From Hymenopellis radicata (lineage: Eukaryota > Basidiomycota > Agaricomycetes > Agaricales > Physalacriaceae), in assembly GCA_015501595.1 (NCBI GenBank), contig JADNRX010000389.1, positions 1-49,342 on the forward strand: a stretch of DNA of 49,342 bases, given 5' to 3'. Positions 1-10,874 of this stretch are shown piece by piece. Below the pieces are notes generated by a model. The model had not been told where the DNA came from. It was given only the letters and a program-made list of their open reading frames with translations, and ran no database searches. The position numbers were made by a program, and so were the translations under genes. Position 1 is the stretch's first letter, and the number at the start of each line of letters is the position of its first letter.

Positions 1-963
1 TTTTACCTTGCCTAGGCCAAAAATATGGTCAACTTGAAAGTTGTCAAGCTTCTCATCCTCATTCGATCCCGCTGGATCCGAAGGGACGGCGCGACGTGGT
101 TATCATATTGGAGCCATCCCGACCTTGGTCCCACTGCCCAAAATGGCAGGGATCGATCGCCATAGCACTTGCTTCCTTCCATCACCACGACTTGACCACA
201 ACGCCTGAATACCGCAGTGTCGTAGTCTCCCGCTGCCTTCCGCTGTCAGCGCTCTATTGGACTTGTGGGCGCAATACAGTCCGTCTTTGTTCTGGATGAT
301 GGTTCACGCTCAGGACGGGATATGGGACTCGCAAGGCATCTACAACGCTGCGGGCGTGTAAAGCCATGACAGGTGCGTATCTTTACCCCTCTCTTTCCCG
401 TATTCCTCATAGCTCTCGTAGACACAGATGCGACCACGACAACTTTGCTTTCTTATCATTCATTTTATTTCTGTTCAAACACTTATCTTGGTCGGATGGG
501 CTTTTCGAGGCAGCTTTGGATATGACACGTCGCCTATAGAATCAAACCAGCATATATTTTGCCCAAGATCCTTCACTCACTCAGCACGACACGTCCTGAA
601 ATCTTCAAGTCCATTTTGCCATCGGGCTTCGACGTGCCGGGCCACGTCAGCATTACGTAGTTGTTGGTTTATATTTGATCACAGGTTCTGAACCTGAGTG
701 TGAAGTCTTTCTTCTCCCATCATCTCCCAGCTTGACACCTTTCTCTCTCACAGCCGCAATCATGCTCAACCACGACCGCATGCCCACCACGTTCAAGGCC
801 ACGGTGACACCTCCGCCACCGTTCGATGACTCCCACATACGATGGCGACACTATCCAAGTACCTTCTCTTTTTCCTTTTCTTGTTCCGTACATGTGCTCA
901 ATGCGCGCTTTGGCCAGCACAAACTGCATAAAGTAAATTGAACAGTTCTAATATATTTCAGAA
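1..963. other. Unassigned left edge
   Basis: No gene can be supported here. Short open frames exist on both strands but none carries a recognisable domain. A possible donor site (GTGCGTATC near 374) and the pyrimidine-rich stretch near 860-890 resemble intron signals, so decayed exons cannot be excluded. Confidence 0.4.
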
Positions 964-1221
964 TACTGTAGCGTTTCAACCGTTAATTCTCATATTGGAT
1001 CACGGGGCCTCATGAAGCGAAGCTATACATACTAGATATTGCATCACTGCCAGCATTTTCAGGGTCACCTCGTTCAAAAAGGAAATTTTTGGGCCCGCCT
1101 AACGGCGGGCATGTCCCAATTGGGTAATTCCCGCCTTTGTGCCTGATCGCGAAGCTGTTCGCTGTAGGTTTACACCATATTGGGTTACAGGCCACGAAGT
1201 TATGGTTGAAACGCTACAGTA
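964..1221. mobile_element. TA-flanked MITE, family A copy 1 (258 bp)
   Basis: The ends are an inverted repeat: TACTGTAGCGTTTCAACC on the left and its exact complement on the right. Each end finishes in TA, as expected for a Tc1/mariner-type element inserted at TA. The interior holds a GC-rich hairpin (GCCCGCCTAACGGCGGGC, near 1092-1110) followed by TTGGGTAATT. It has no coding capacity. A second copy of the same length lies at 3049-3306. Confidence 0.85.
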
Positions 1222-1611
1222 CCTATTGAACTGCTAAAAAATTATGCACTTTATTTGCCTCCTTGCTTGCTTTACCCTTCTTCTTAGCTCCAGAGACAAC
1301 AGAAGATATAAGAGACCCCTCCCAATTTGACTTTAAAAGAAGCAATAGTGGCCATAATATAATAATGATGGTGGTTAAAAAGTAAGTTATGATCGCATGT
1401 GCAGACGAGTTTTAGCAACTAATGGATGTTGACGCTTTCTGTTGAAATGAGCTTATGCAGCAGATGTATATTGCAATTTGAGTATAGTATCTATCTATGT
1501 GATGATAATGTTATATATAGTGATGAATATATTTCAATCCTCAATGAAATCAAGTGCTGATGATCCAATTTATGAGTACGCGTGCTCTTTCTTGACAGCA
1601 AATTCCTCTAG
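1222..1611. other. AT-rich gap
   Basis: AT-rich DNA between two MITEs. Nothing recognisable is visible. Confidence 0.4.
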
Positions 1612-1619
1612 GACTTAAG

Positions 1620-2284
1620 TAGGGATGTGCACCGTACCGTATGTACGGTCCATACGGCACGGCATACGGGTTACGGTACCCGTACCGTGCGCCATCCTAG
1701 AATACGGTCAACGGTTCGGTCATACGGCCGTAATACGGGTCACTTACCTAGTGGGCTCGGGTGGTGTCCCTACTGGCACCATTTTGGCAGCAGACGTCGA
1801 AATTATGCACCAGACGTACTCACGACATTTTGGGAGTCAAAATGTCTCATACTCGTCGCTGGAAGACCTCGCCGACACTGTATGTCCAAATTGGGACCGT
1901 GCCACGTGGACCGCCTTGTTGATGAACGACGAGTCGGCGACGACATTCCCTCTTGCAGAACTACTTAGATATCACCTGGAAATATTAAAGGACATGTTCT
2001 GACATCTGTGGTGTGGTCTGTGAGCCATGAAACAGCCCCTATGACTGCTTTATTAGTGCAAAATGTGTAAATGTGCGTCTTTTGAGTCTAAACCGAGTCC
2101 CTAGCATCCTCGCGTCTCAAGAACAACTCGGAAAACACACCTAAATGAATTACTTTCGAGATCTACAAATCAGCGCCACACTACGGCCGTGTCCCGGCCG
2201 TTACAGACCGTACTTTACGGCCGTAAACCGTATACGGATATGCAACTTACGGCCGTATCCGTAACGGTACGGCGCACATCCCTA
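1620..2284. mobile_element. hAT-type MITE with TACGGCCGTA subterminal motifs (665 bp)
   Basis: The element starts TAGGGATGTGCACCGTACCG and ends with a near-complement (ACGGTACGGCGCACATCCCTA). It is flanked by a perfect 8-bp duplication GACTTAAG (1612-1619 and 2285-2292), the hAT signature. About 120 bp inside each end are crowded with CGTACGG / ACGGCCGTA words in both orientations. The 125-codon open frame at 1625-2002 runs through the left terminus and is unlikely to be a gene. Confidence 0.9.
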
Positions 2285-2292
2285 GACTTAAG

Positions 2293-3048
2293 AGAAGCAT
2301 TCAGCATGCGACTTATCACTCATCGTCTTTTGAAGATCTCGGACAACCTGTGCATCCATTGGAACACCACAATGCTCTAGACTATAATGTTTGAGGAACG
2401 AAAAGATGATATTGAGTGCAATACCTAACAGAAGCATCTTTATCTTCTATTTGTGAACAAAATGAGTATTTCAATATTCTATGAAGTCATTAACTGCAAC
2501 TTGCGCAATCTAAGGTCATAACCAGTTGAATAGGTCACTGAACATTATTGAGAGAAGTGCATTAGAAGAGAAACAAGAGACATACACATATATTGGAGAC
2601 ATGAGATCAAAAATTTGCTACTCTTTTCCTTGTAAGATGGCTAGTCGTAGATCGTATCCATTATATTCATGTAAATAGCGCCAACTGGATTCGATAGGGA
2701 TATTATTTGAGCTTTTTAAAGCTACAAATGCTGCTTGAGTATTCAAAGTAAGTTTAGAAATGAATATGAGACTGTTGACAGGTCAGGAATGAAGAAAAAA
2801 TGGAAGATTACTAACCGAAGAGCAATATAATTCATCCGCATGAGTTTTGTTTCACTGTCGTCATCAACAGTAATCTGAAGGGAAATTTCTATATAGTAGT
2901 ATGAGCACATATATGTATTGATAAGAGTAAATATATACATACCACCATGCTCCTCTATCATATTTAGATAACAGAGTTCAATAGTAGACTTATAACGTCT
3001 ACTGGAAACTACGCACATGAAGACTATCTTATCACTTGCGTGACAGCA
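2293..3048. other. AT-rich gap
   Basis: AT-rich sequence with one minus-strand open frame (2743-3018, 91 codons, hydrophobic and low complexity) that matches no family I know. No feature can be supported. Confidence 0.4.
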
Positions 3049-3306
3049 TACTGTAGCGTTTCAACCGTTAATTCGCATATTGGATCACGGGGCCTCACGA
3101 AGCGAAGCTATACATACTAGATATTGCATCACGGCCAGCATTTTCAGGGTCACCTCGCTCAAAAAGGCAATTTTCTGGCCCACCTAATGGCGGGCATGTC
3201 CCAATTAGGTAATTTCTGCCTCTGTGCCTGATCGCGAAGCTGTTCGCTGTAAGTTCACACCATATCGGGTCACAGGCCATGAAGTTATGGTTGAAACGCT
3301 ACAGTA
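3049..3306. mobile_element. TA-flanked MITE, family A copy 2 (258 bp)
   Basis: Same length, same terminal repeats and highly similar interior as the copy at 964-1221. TA lies at both ends. The two copies are in the same orientation, about 2.1 kb apart, and differ at scattered bases, including in the GC hairpin. Confidence 0.85.
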
Positions 3307-4148
3307 TATCATAGATATCTATTTTTACAGAATTCATTTATAAAGTCTTAAAGTTAAGTTTCTCATATTCATTATAATGAAGCTCTTAGAAAATGCTAAT
3401 GCCAACTAGGTGACTATGCTTCTTTGGCAGGTCTTTTAGATTGGGAAATCAGAAATTAAAGCTAGAAGTGTGAGAAGAGGAACGAGCGAGTGAGTCGAGA
3501 ACCGGGTATATTGACGCTCGGTGAGGGTACAGATGGTGGTGGTAAAGACTAAAGAGTAGAATAGGATATGGTAATCGACGAAGAATGACAGAAGTGTAAA
3601 CAAGACTAAATAAGTAAGTCCGGTAAGTCCGTAGAAGGAACTGAACTACGTGGATGGGGATTCTACTTCCAACAAGAAGGGTCTTCAGAATGCATTATTT
3701 TACTAATAAGGGCACTATTTGAGTTTTAGAAGAGGTGAAGAAAGAGGAAACCATAAAGATGCGTACCATGGTAAAGCAATTCCAATTTATTGTTAAATTT
3801 TATTTAATATAACATTGAGATGATTACGATCAGATAAATTTTGATGCATAGCCTTGAGTACCATGAGTGTAGCTACCTCAAGAGAAGGAGGTTTGTAAGA
3901 TATAGGGATGTTGAACTATTTGTTCAATATCTTAAAACTGGATTTTCTATCGATGTAAGGTTCAGTAAAAGTAAGAAAAATGATATGAGGACAAACTTGA
4001 TATGATAGGAAAAATTCTTTTCTAATTGCTGAAGACGAAATGTAACTGAGAGACTAAGTTATACATATTTATGAAGAGCGAGGTCTAAAATCTTATTTGG
4101 AAGCTCTAAATGAAATGAATTTATAACTGAATAGCATATGAGATGAAA
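3307..4148. other. AT-rich gap before the long-TIR element
   Basis: No gene is visible. Composition is AT-rich with no long open frame. Confidence 0.4.
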
Positions 4149-4151
4149 GCA

Positions 4152-4877
4152 CACTGCGTGAAAGGCTCAGATTTGTAAGCGAGAAATGTAGTTAAAAAAC
4201 CTTCTCATTTTTAACTAGTTTTTTAAGTTAAAAACTTGTTAAATATGTTTTCAACATTTTTAAGCAAAATGAAGTCAAAAATGCGGTAGAATTAGTATTA
4301 AATATACTAGTGAAAACTTCAAATTTGAAATTCGGAAAATTTAAGAGAGTTTTAAGGTTAGAAAAGTAGTAAAAATGTTAAAATTCCTAATTTAAAGAAT
4401 TTAAGCAAAGAATCAGTGAAAAATATACAAAGAATTTGAAAATAATATGAGTAAAAATTGGAAAAGAAATTTAAGAAGTTTTCAGATAATTTATTTGATA
4501 ATTTCTAGTAGTAGTTTAAATAAAATTAGCTAAAGAATTAGAAAGAAAGTTTTACTGGAAATATTAACCAATAAAGCAGTAGAAAAAGCAGTAATATTAA
4601 CAGAAAACTTTTTAAAAAAGTTTTAGTATGTTGTTCAGTTAGATAAGGTAAAAATACTAGAGAATTATTTTAGAAAGCTTTAAAGATGATTCCAGTAGTA
4701 TTTTAAACTGAATAAATAGTAAAAAATCTTAAAAGCTTTTAGGATATTTTTCAGGGGAGCAAGATAAGAATACTGCTGAATTATTTTAGAAATATTTAAA
4801 AATGTTTATAGTAGTATTTTAAACTGAATAAATAGTGAAAAATCTAAAACCAAAACTTGATATTATTGTTTAGTACT
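4152..4877 (+). repeat. Left arm of the long inverted repeat
   Basis: This arm pairs with 9545-10271 over its whole length with scattered substitutions and very small indels. It is extremely AT-rich and carries no gene. Similarity fades just after AAAATCTAAAACCAAAAC and is gone by about 4880. Confidence 0.9.
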
Positions 4878-5374
4878 AGGGCCTTAGGGATTCAAACCAT
4901 AATTACATTGGTATACTTTACGGTTCTTGATGGCACAAACCTCTTCAGATCCATAACCATAAGGTTGAATCTAGAGCCTTTGATGGTATGCGTACAGTTA
5001 CGAGTCAACTTTACAAGATACATACAAGTCAGATATTGGGCCTGATTCATTGTGTGGAGGCTTCGAAACAACAGGAAGTAGTGAATGAGAGGTTTTGGAA
5101 GTACGAAGAGGTGTCTGACAAAGTAGATGAACACTCTAGAACAGAATTTGATATTATTACAATGTTATAGTGAGTGACTAAGGACCTGTAAGCCATACTG
5201 TTCCCGTAACTGGAGGAGGACACAATGATATCCCATACGGGATGGTACAGATAGCTATACAATTTGTAACTGTAACTCATATTGTACAGTTATGATGCAG
5301 ATACCTAGAGCCACCTATTACAGAAGTATAAGTGAGGAACCTGTATTGGAATAGAACAGGGTAAATAAATTTAT
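4878..5374. other. Spacer between left arm and minisatellite
   Basis: About 500 bp of less AT-rich sequence with overlapping 60-80-codon open frames on both strands (4857-5280), none recognisable. It has no counterpart on the right side, so the interior is asymmetric. Confidence 0.5.
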
Positions 5375-8300
5375 AATAGCCATATTGTGATTTTGGTGAT
5401 CCTTGATGATCCGAGCGTAATGCTGGTAATGCTCTTATGATGGTGGGGGACAATCCGGTAATGCTTGTAATGGCCGTACTGCGATCCTGGTGATCTCAGA
5501 TGATCCCAGCGTAATGCTGGTGATGTCCTCGTAATGCTGGTAATGCTCTGGTGATGGTCGGGGACAATCCCGTAATGCTTGTAATGGCCGTACTGCGATC
5601 CTGATGATCCCCGGTGATCCCAGCGTGATGCTGGTAATGCTCTTGTGATGGTCGGGGACAATCCCGTAATGCTTGTAATGGCCGTACTGCGATCCTGGTG
5701 ATCCTCGGTGATCCCAGTGTAATGCTGGGGATGTCCTTGTGATCCCAGTGTAATGCTGGTGATGTCCTTGTGATGCTGGTAATGCTCTTGTGATGGTCGG
5801 GGATAATCCCGTAATGCTTGTAATGGCCGTACTGCGATCCTGATGATCCCCGGTGATCCCAGCGTGATGCTGGTGATGCCCTCGTGATGCTGGTAATGCT
5901 CTTGTGATGGTCGGGAACAATCCCGTAATGCTTGTAATGGCTGTACTGCGATCCTGATGATCCCCGGTGATCTCAGCGTGATGCTGGTAATGCCCTTGTG
6001 ATGCTGGTAATGCTCTTGTGATGGTCAGGGACAATCCCGTAATGCTTGTAATGGCCGTACTGCGATCCTGATGATCCCCGGTGATCCCAGTGGGATGCTG
6101 GTGATGCCCTCGTGATGCTGGTAATGCTCTTGTGATGGTCGGGACAATCCCGTAATGCTTGTAATGGCCGTACTGCGATCCTGATGATCCCCGGTGATCC
6201 CAGTGTAATGCTGGTAATGCCCTCGTGATGCTGGTAATGCTCTTGTGATGGTCGGGAACAATCCCGTAATGCTTGTAATGGCCGTACTGCGATCCTGATG
6301 ATCCCCGGTGATCCCAGTGGGATGCTGGTGATGCCCTCGTGATGCTGGTAATGCTCTTGTGATGGTCAGGACAATCCCGTAATGCTTGTAATAGCCGTAC
6401 TGCGATCCTAGTGATCCCCGGTGATCCCAGTGTAATGCTGGTGATGCCCTCGTGATGCAGGTGATGTCCTCGTGATGCTGGTAATGCTCTTGTGATGGTC
6501 GGGACAATCCCGTAATGCTTGTAATGGCCGTACTGCGATCCTGATGATCCCGGTGATCTCAGCGTGATGCTGGTGATGCCCTCGTGATGCTGGTAATGCT
6601 CTTGTGATGGTCGGGACAATCCCGTAATGCTTGTAATGGCCGTACTGCGATCCTAGTGATCCCCGGTGATCCCAGCGTAATGCTGGTGATGCCCTCGTGA
6701 TGCAGGTGATGTCCTCGTGATGCTGGTAATGCTCTTGTGATGGTCGGGACAATCCCGTAATGCTTGTAATGGCCGTACTGCGATCCTAGTGATCCCCGGT
6801 GATCCCAGCGTAATGCTGGTGATGCCCTCGTGATGCAGGTGATGTCCTCGTGATGGTCGGGAACAATCCCGTAATGCTTATAATGGCCGTACTGCGATCC
6901 TGGTGATCCCCGGTGATCCCAGCGTAATGCGGGTGATGCCCTCGTGATGCAGGTGATGTCCTCGTGATGCTGGTAATGCTCTTGTGATGGTCGGGGACAA
7001 TCCCGTAATGCTTGTAATGGCCGTACTGCGATCCTGGTGATCCCCGGTGATCCCAGCGTAATGCTGGTGATGCCCTCGTGATGCAGGTGATGTCCTCGTG
7101 ATGCTGGTAATGCTCTTGTGATGGTCGGGGACAATCCCGTAATGCTTGTAATGGCCGTACTGCGATCCTGGTGATCCCCGGTGATCCCAGCGTAATGCTG
7201 GTGATGCCCTCGTGATGCTGGTGATGCCCTCGTGATGCTGGTAATGCTCTTGTGATGGTCGGGACAATCCCGTAATGCTTGTAATGGCCGTACTGCGATC
7301 CTAGTGATCCCCGGTGATCCCAGCGTAATGCTGGTGATGCCCTCGTGATGCAGGTGATGTCCTCGTGATGCTGGTAATGCTCTTGTGATGGTCGGGACAA
7401 TCCCGTAATGCTTGTAATGGCCGTACTGCGATCCTAGTGATCCCCGGTGATCCCAGCGTGATGCTGGTGATGCCCTCGTGATGCAGGTGATGTCCTCGTG
7501 ATGCTGGTAATGCTCTTGTGATGGTCGGGACAATCTCGTAATGCTTGTAATGGCCATACTGCGATCCTGGTGATCCCGGTGCTCCCAGCGTGATGCTGGT
7601 GATGCCCTCGTGATGCTGGTAATGCTCTTGTGATGGTCGGGACAATCCCGTAATGCTTGTAATGGCCGTACTGCGATCCTAGTGATCCCCGGTGATCCCA
7701 GCGTGATGCTGGTGATGCCCTCGTGATGCAGGTGATGTCCTCGTGATGCTGGTAATGCTCTTGTGATGGTCGGGACAATCTCGTAATGCTTGTAATGGCC
7801 ATACTGCGATCCTGGTGATCCCGGTGCTCCCAGCGTGATGCTGGTGATGCCCTCGTGATGCTGGTAATGCTCTTGTGATGGTCGGGACAATCCCGTAATG
7901 CTTGTAATGGCCGTACTGCGATCCTAGTGATCCCCGGTGATCCCAGCGTAATGCTGGTGATGCCCTCGTGATGCAGGTGATGTCCTCGTGATGCTGGTAA
8001 TGCTCTTGTGATGGTCGGGACAATCTCGTAATGCTTGTAATGGCCATACTGCGATCCTGGTGATCCCGGTGCTCCCAGCGTGATGCTGGTGATGCCCTCG
8101 TGATGCTGGTAATGCTCTTGTGATGGTCGGGACAATCCCATAATGCTTGTAATGGCCGTACTGCGATCCTAGTGATCCCGGTGATCCCAGCGTAATGCTG
8201 GTGATGCCCTCGTGATGCAGGTGATGTCCTCGTGATGCTGGTAATGCTCTTGTGATGGTCGGGACAATCCCGTAATGCTTGTAATGGCCGTACTGCGATC

Positions 8301-9486
8301 CTGATGATCCCGGTGATCCCAGCGTGATGCTGGTGATGCCCTCGTGATGCTGGTAATGCTCTTGTGATGGTCGGGAACAATCCCGTAATGCTTGTAATGG
8401 CCGTACTGCGATCCTGATGATCCCCGGTGATCCCAGCGTGATGCTGGTGATGCCCTCGTGATGCAGGTGATGTCCTCGTGATGCTGGTAATGCTCTTGTG
8501 ATGGTCGGGACAATCTCGTAATGCTTGTAATGGCCATACTGCGATCCTGGTGATCCCGGTGCTCCCAGCGTGATGCTGGTGATGCCCTCGTGATGCAGGT
8601 GATGTCCTCGTGATGCTGGTAATGCTCTTGTGATGGTCGGGACAATCCCGTAATGCTTGTAATGGCCGTACTGCGATCCTAGTGATCCCCGGTGATCCCA
8701 GCGTAATACTGGTGATGCTCTCGTGATGCAGGTGATGTCCTCATGATGCTGGTAATGCTCTTGTGATGGTCGGGACAATCCCGTAATGCTTGTAATGGCC
8801 GTACTGCGATCCTAGTGATCCCCGGTGATCCAGCGTAATGCTGGTGATGCCCTCGTGATGCAGGTGATGTCCTCGTGATGCTGGTAATGCTCTTGTGATG
8901 GTCGGGACAATCCCGTAATGCTTGTAATGGCCGTACTGCGATCCTAGTGATCCCCGGTGATCCCAGCGTAATACTGGTGATGCCCTCGTGATGCAGGTGA
9001 TGTCCTCGTGATGCTGGTAATGCTCTTGTGATGGTCGGGACAATCCCGTAATGCTTGTAATGGCCGTACTGCGATCCTGATGATCCCGGTGATCCCAGCG
9101 TGATGCTGGTGATGCCCTCGTGATACTGGTAATGCTCTTGTGATGGTCGGGAACAATCCCGTAATGCTTATAATGGCCGTACTGCGATCCTGGTGATCCC
9201 CGGTGATCCTAGCGTAATGCTGGTGATGTCCTTGTGATGCTGGTAATGCTCTTGTGATGGTCAGGGACAATCCCATAATGCTTGTAATGGCCGTACTGTG
9301 ATCCTAGTGATCCCCGATGATCCCAGCGTAATCCAGGTGATGCCCTCGTAATGCAGGTGATGCCCTCGTAATGCAGGTGATGCCCTCATAATGCTGGTAA
9401 TCCCTTAGTGATGTTCGGGGACAATCCCGTAATGCTTGTAATGGTTATACTGTGATTCTGCTGATCTTTGGTGATCCCACTGTAAT
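5375..9486 (-). repeat. Minisatellite array, about 33 units of mostly 112 or 133 bp
   Basis: The landmark GTACTGCGATCC recurs about 33 times. Spacing clusters near 112-113 and 133-134 bp, with occasional 93, 118 or 146 bp. The size classes differ by one 21-bp subrepeat of the type TGATGCTGGTGATGCCCTCG, so units hold a constant block (GGACAATCCCGTAATGCTTG and the landmark) plus a variable number of 21-bp subunits. Units at the edges are more degenerate (9300-9486), typical of an array kept uniform by unequal exchange. Long minus-strand open frames (up to 443 codons) cross it in all three frames because stop words are rare on that strand; I do not treat them as genes. Confidence 0.9.
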
Positions 9487-9546
9487 GTGAACTTTATTGC
9501 ATAACGTGTCACACCTCACGAACTTACAGTTGAAACCATACAGTAG
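9487..9546. mobile_element. Possible right end of a family-A-like MITE
   Basis: The sequence ACAGTTGAAACCATACAGTA resembles the family A right end (GGTTGAAACGCTACAGTA) and sits between the minisatellite and the right arm. No matching left end was found, so it is at most a remnant. Confidence 0.35.
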
Positions 9547-10271
9547 TGCCAAATAATAATATCTGGTTTTGGTTTTAGATTTTTCACTATTTATTCAGTT
9601 TAAAATACTCCTATAAACATTTTTAAATATTTCTAAAACAATTCAGCAGTATTCTTATCTTGCTCACCTGAAAAATATTCTAAAAGCTGTTTAGATTTTT
9701 TACTATTTATTCAGTTTAAAATACTACTTGAATCATCTTTAAAGCTTTCTAAAATAATTCTCTAGTATTTTTACCTTATCTAACTGAACAACATACTAAA
9801 ACTTTTTTAAAAAGTTTTCTATTAATATTACTGCTTTTTCTACTGCTTTATTGGTTAATATTTCCAGTAAAACTTTCTTTCTAATTCTTTAGCTAATTTT
9901 ATTTAAACTACTACTAGAAATTATCAAATAAATTATCTGAAAACTTCTTAAATTTCTTTTCAAATTTTTACTCATATTATTTTCAAATTCTTTGTATATT
10001 TTTCACTGATTCTTTGCTTAAATTCTTTAAATTAGGAATTTTAATATTTTTACTACTTTTCTAACCTTAAAACTCTCTTAAATTTTCCGAATTTCAAATT
10101 TGAAGTTTTCACTAGTATATTTAATACTAATTCTACCGCATTTTTGACTTCATTTTGCTTAAAAATGTTTAAAACATATTTAAGAAGTTTTTAACTTAAA
10201 AAAACTAGTTAAAAATGAGAAGGTTTTTTAACTACATTTCTAGCTTACAAATCTGAGCCTTTCACGCAGTG
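9545..10271 (-). repeat. Right arm of the long inverted repeat
   Basis: Reverse complement of 4152-4877. The last bases, GAGCCTTTCACGCAGTG, complement the left terminus and are followed at once by the GCA direct repeat. Confidence 0.9.
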
Positions 10272-10433
10272 GCAGGCATACTAGTACTATTTTGATAGCC
10301 ATTATGGTCCTTAGAATTGACTATGAGTAACTATTTTCCTGCTAGTTGATGACAGAAACAGAACAGTAATTGTATAATTAGCTAATTTGTCCCAACAGCT
10401 TTCGGGCCATAAACATCATTTATTTACACCCTC

Positions 10434-10616
10434 ATGGACTCATATTTCTTATTTGATGATGTCCTTAGATCTACAGCTAGAGTGCTTATAAATAGTCAGA
10501 ACTTTCAGATCCTATTTGGCCCAGTCTTCACATCTGAAGAAGGATTATATGCTCCAGATACAAGGACTACTATTGATGCATTGAATATTAGGCTTGTTCA
10601 TCTGAATAGCTACTAA
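10434..10616 (+). CDS. Short unknown open frame, possibly upstream exon of the split gene
   Basis: A 60-codon open frame begins with ATG at 10434. Its composition is more gene-like than the AT-rich surroundings and it ends before a stop-rich stretch of about 45 bp (10617-10664). The next open frame starts at 10665, so the two could be exons of one gene, but no canonical intron was confirmed. I recognise no domain. Confidence 0.25.
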   Translation: MDSYFLFDDVLRSTARVLINSQNFQILFGPVFTSEEGLYAPDTRTTIDALNIRLVHLNSY

Positions 10617-10874
10617 TTTTACTCTAGAATTCTTTAGAATTTTCCGAGATATACATATCTTCCAATGAGGGTAACTATCCCTTTATACCAGCATTGGAGG
10701 AATGGAGGAATTCAGCCTATCTTGCAATGTGCTGTTGTACCTCATTCCTCCCAGTCCAATATTCCAGTCCCAGTTGATGAAATCACTATCATGACTCAGT
10801 CCACTTCAGTGTTGTCAATAAGATGTAACCCTTATGAGTTTATAAGCCCTTATGAAAGTTAATAACTTACCCTT

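Larger units (their letters stand above)
4152..10271. mobile_element. 6.1-kb CACTG-ended element with 726-bp terminal inverted repeats
   Basis: Both ends begin CACTGCGTGAAAGGCTCAG (right end as complement) and are flanked directly by GCA (4149-4151 and 10272-10274). CACTA/CACTG termini with a 3-bp target duplication are the hallmark of the CACTA (En/Spm) superfamily, so a non-autonomous CACTA-like element is the best fit. Arms this long are atypical for that superfamily; a foldback element or a segmental inverted duplication is the alternative. No transposase was seen. The interior is a 0.5-kb spacer (4878-5374) plus a minisatellite (about 5375-9486). Confidence 0.65.

Noticed and set aside
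1625..2002. 125-codon plus frame at 1625-2002
   Set aside because: It begins within a hAT terminus and crosses its subterminal repeats, so it is not a credible gene.
5435..9276. Long minus-strand open frames (up to 443 codons) in the minisatellite as a repeat-protein gene
   Set aside because: The same peptide recurs in three registers because unit lengths are not multiples of three. No start, intron or promoter context is consistent, and the openness follows from rarity of stop words in the repeat.
5375..9486. CRISPR-like array
   Set aside because: Spacers are absent: unit-to-unit variation is itself repetitive, units exceed 90 bp, and the setting is eukaryotic.
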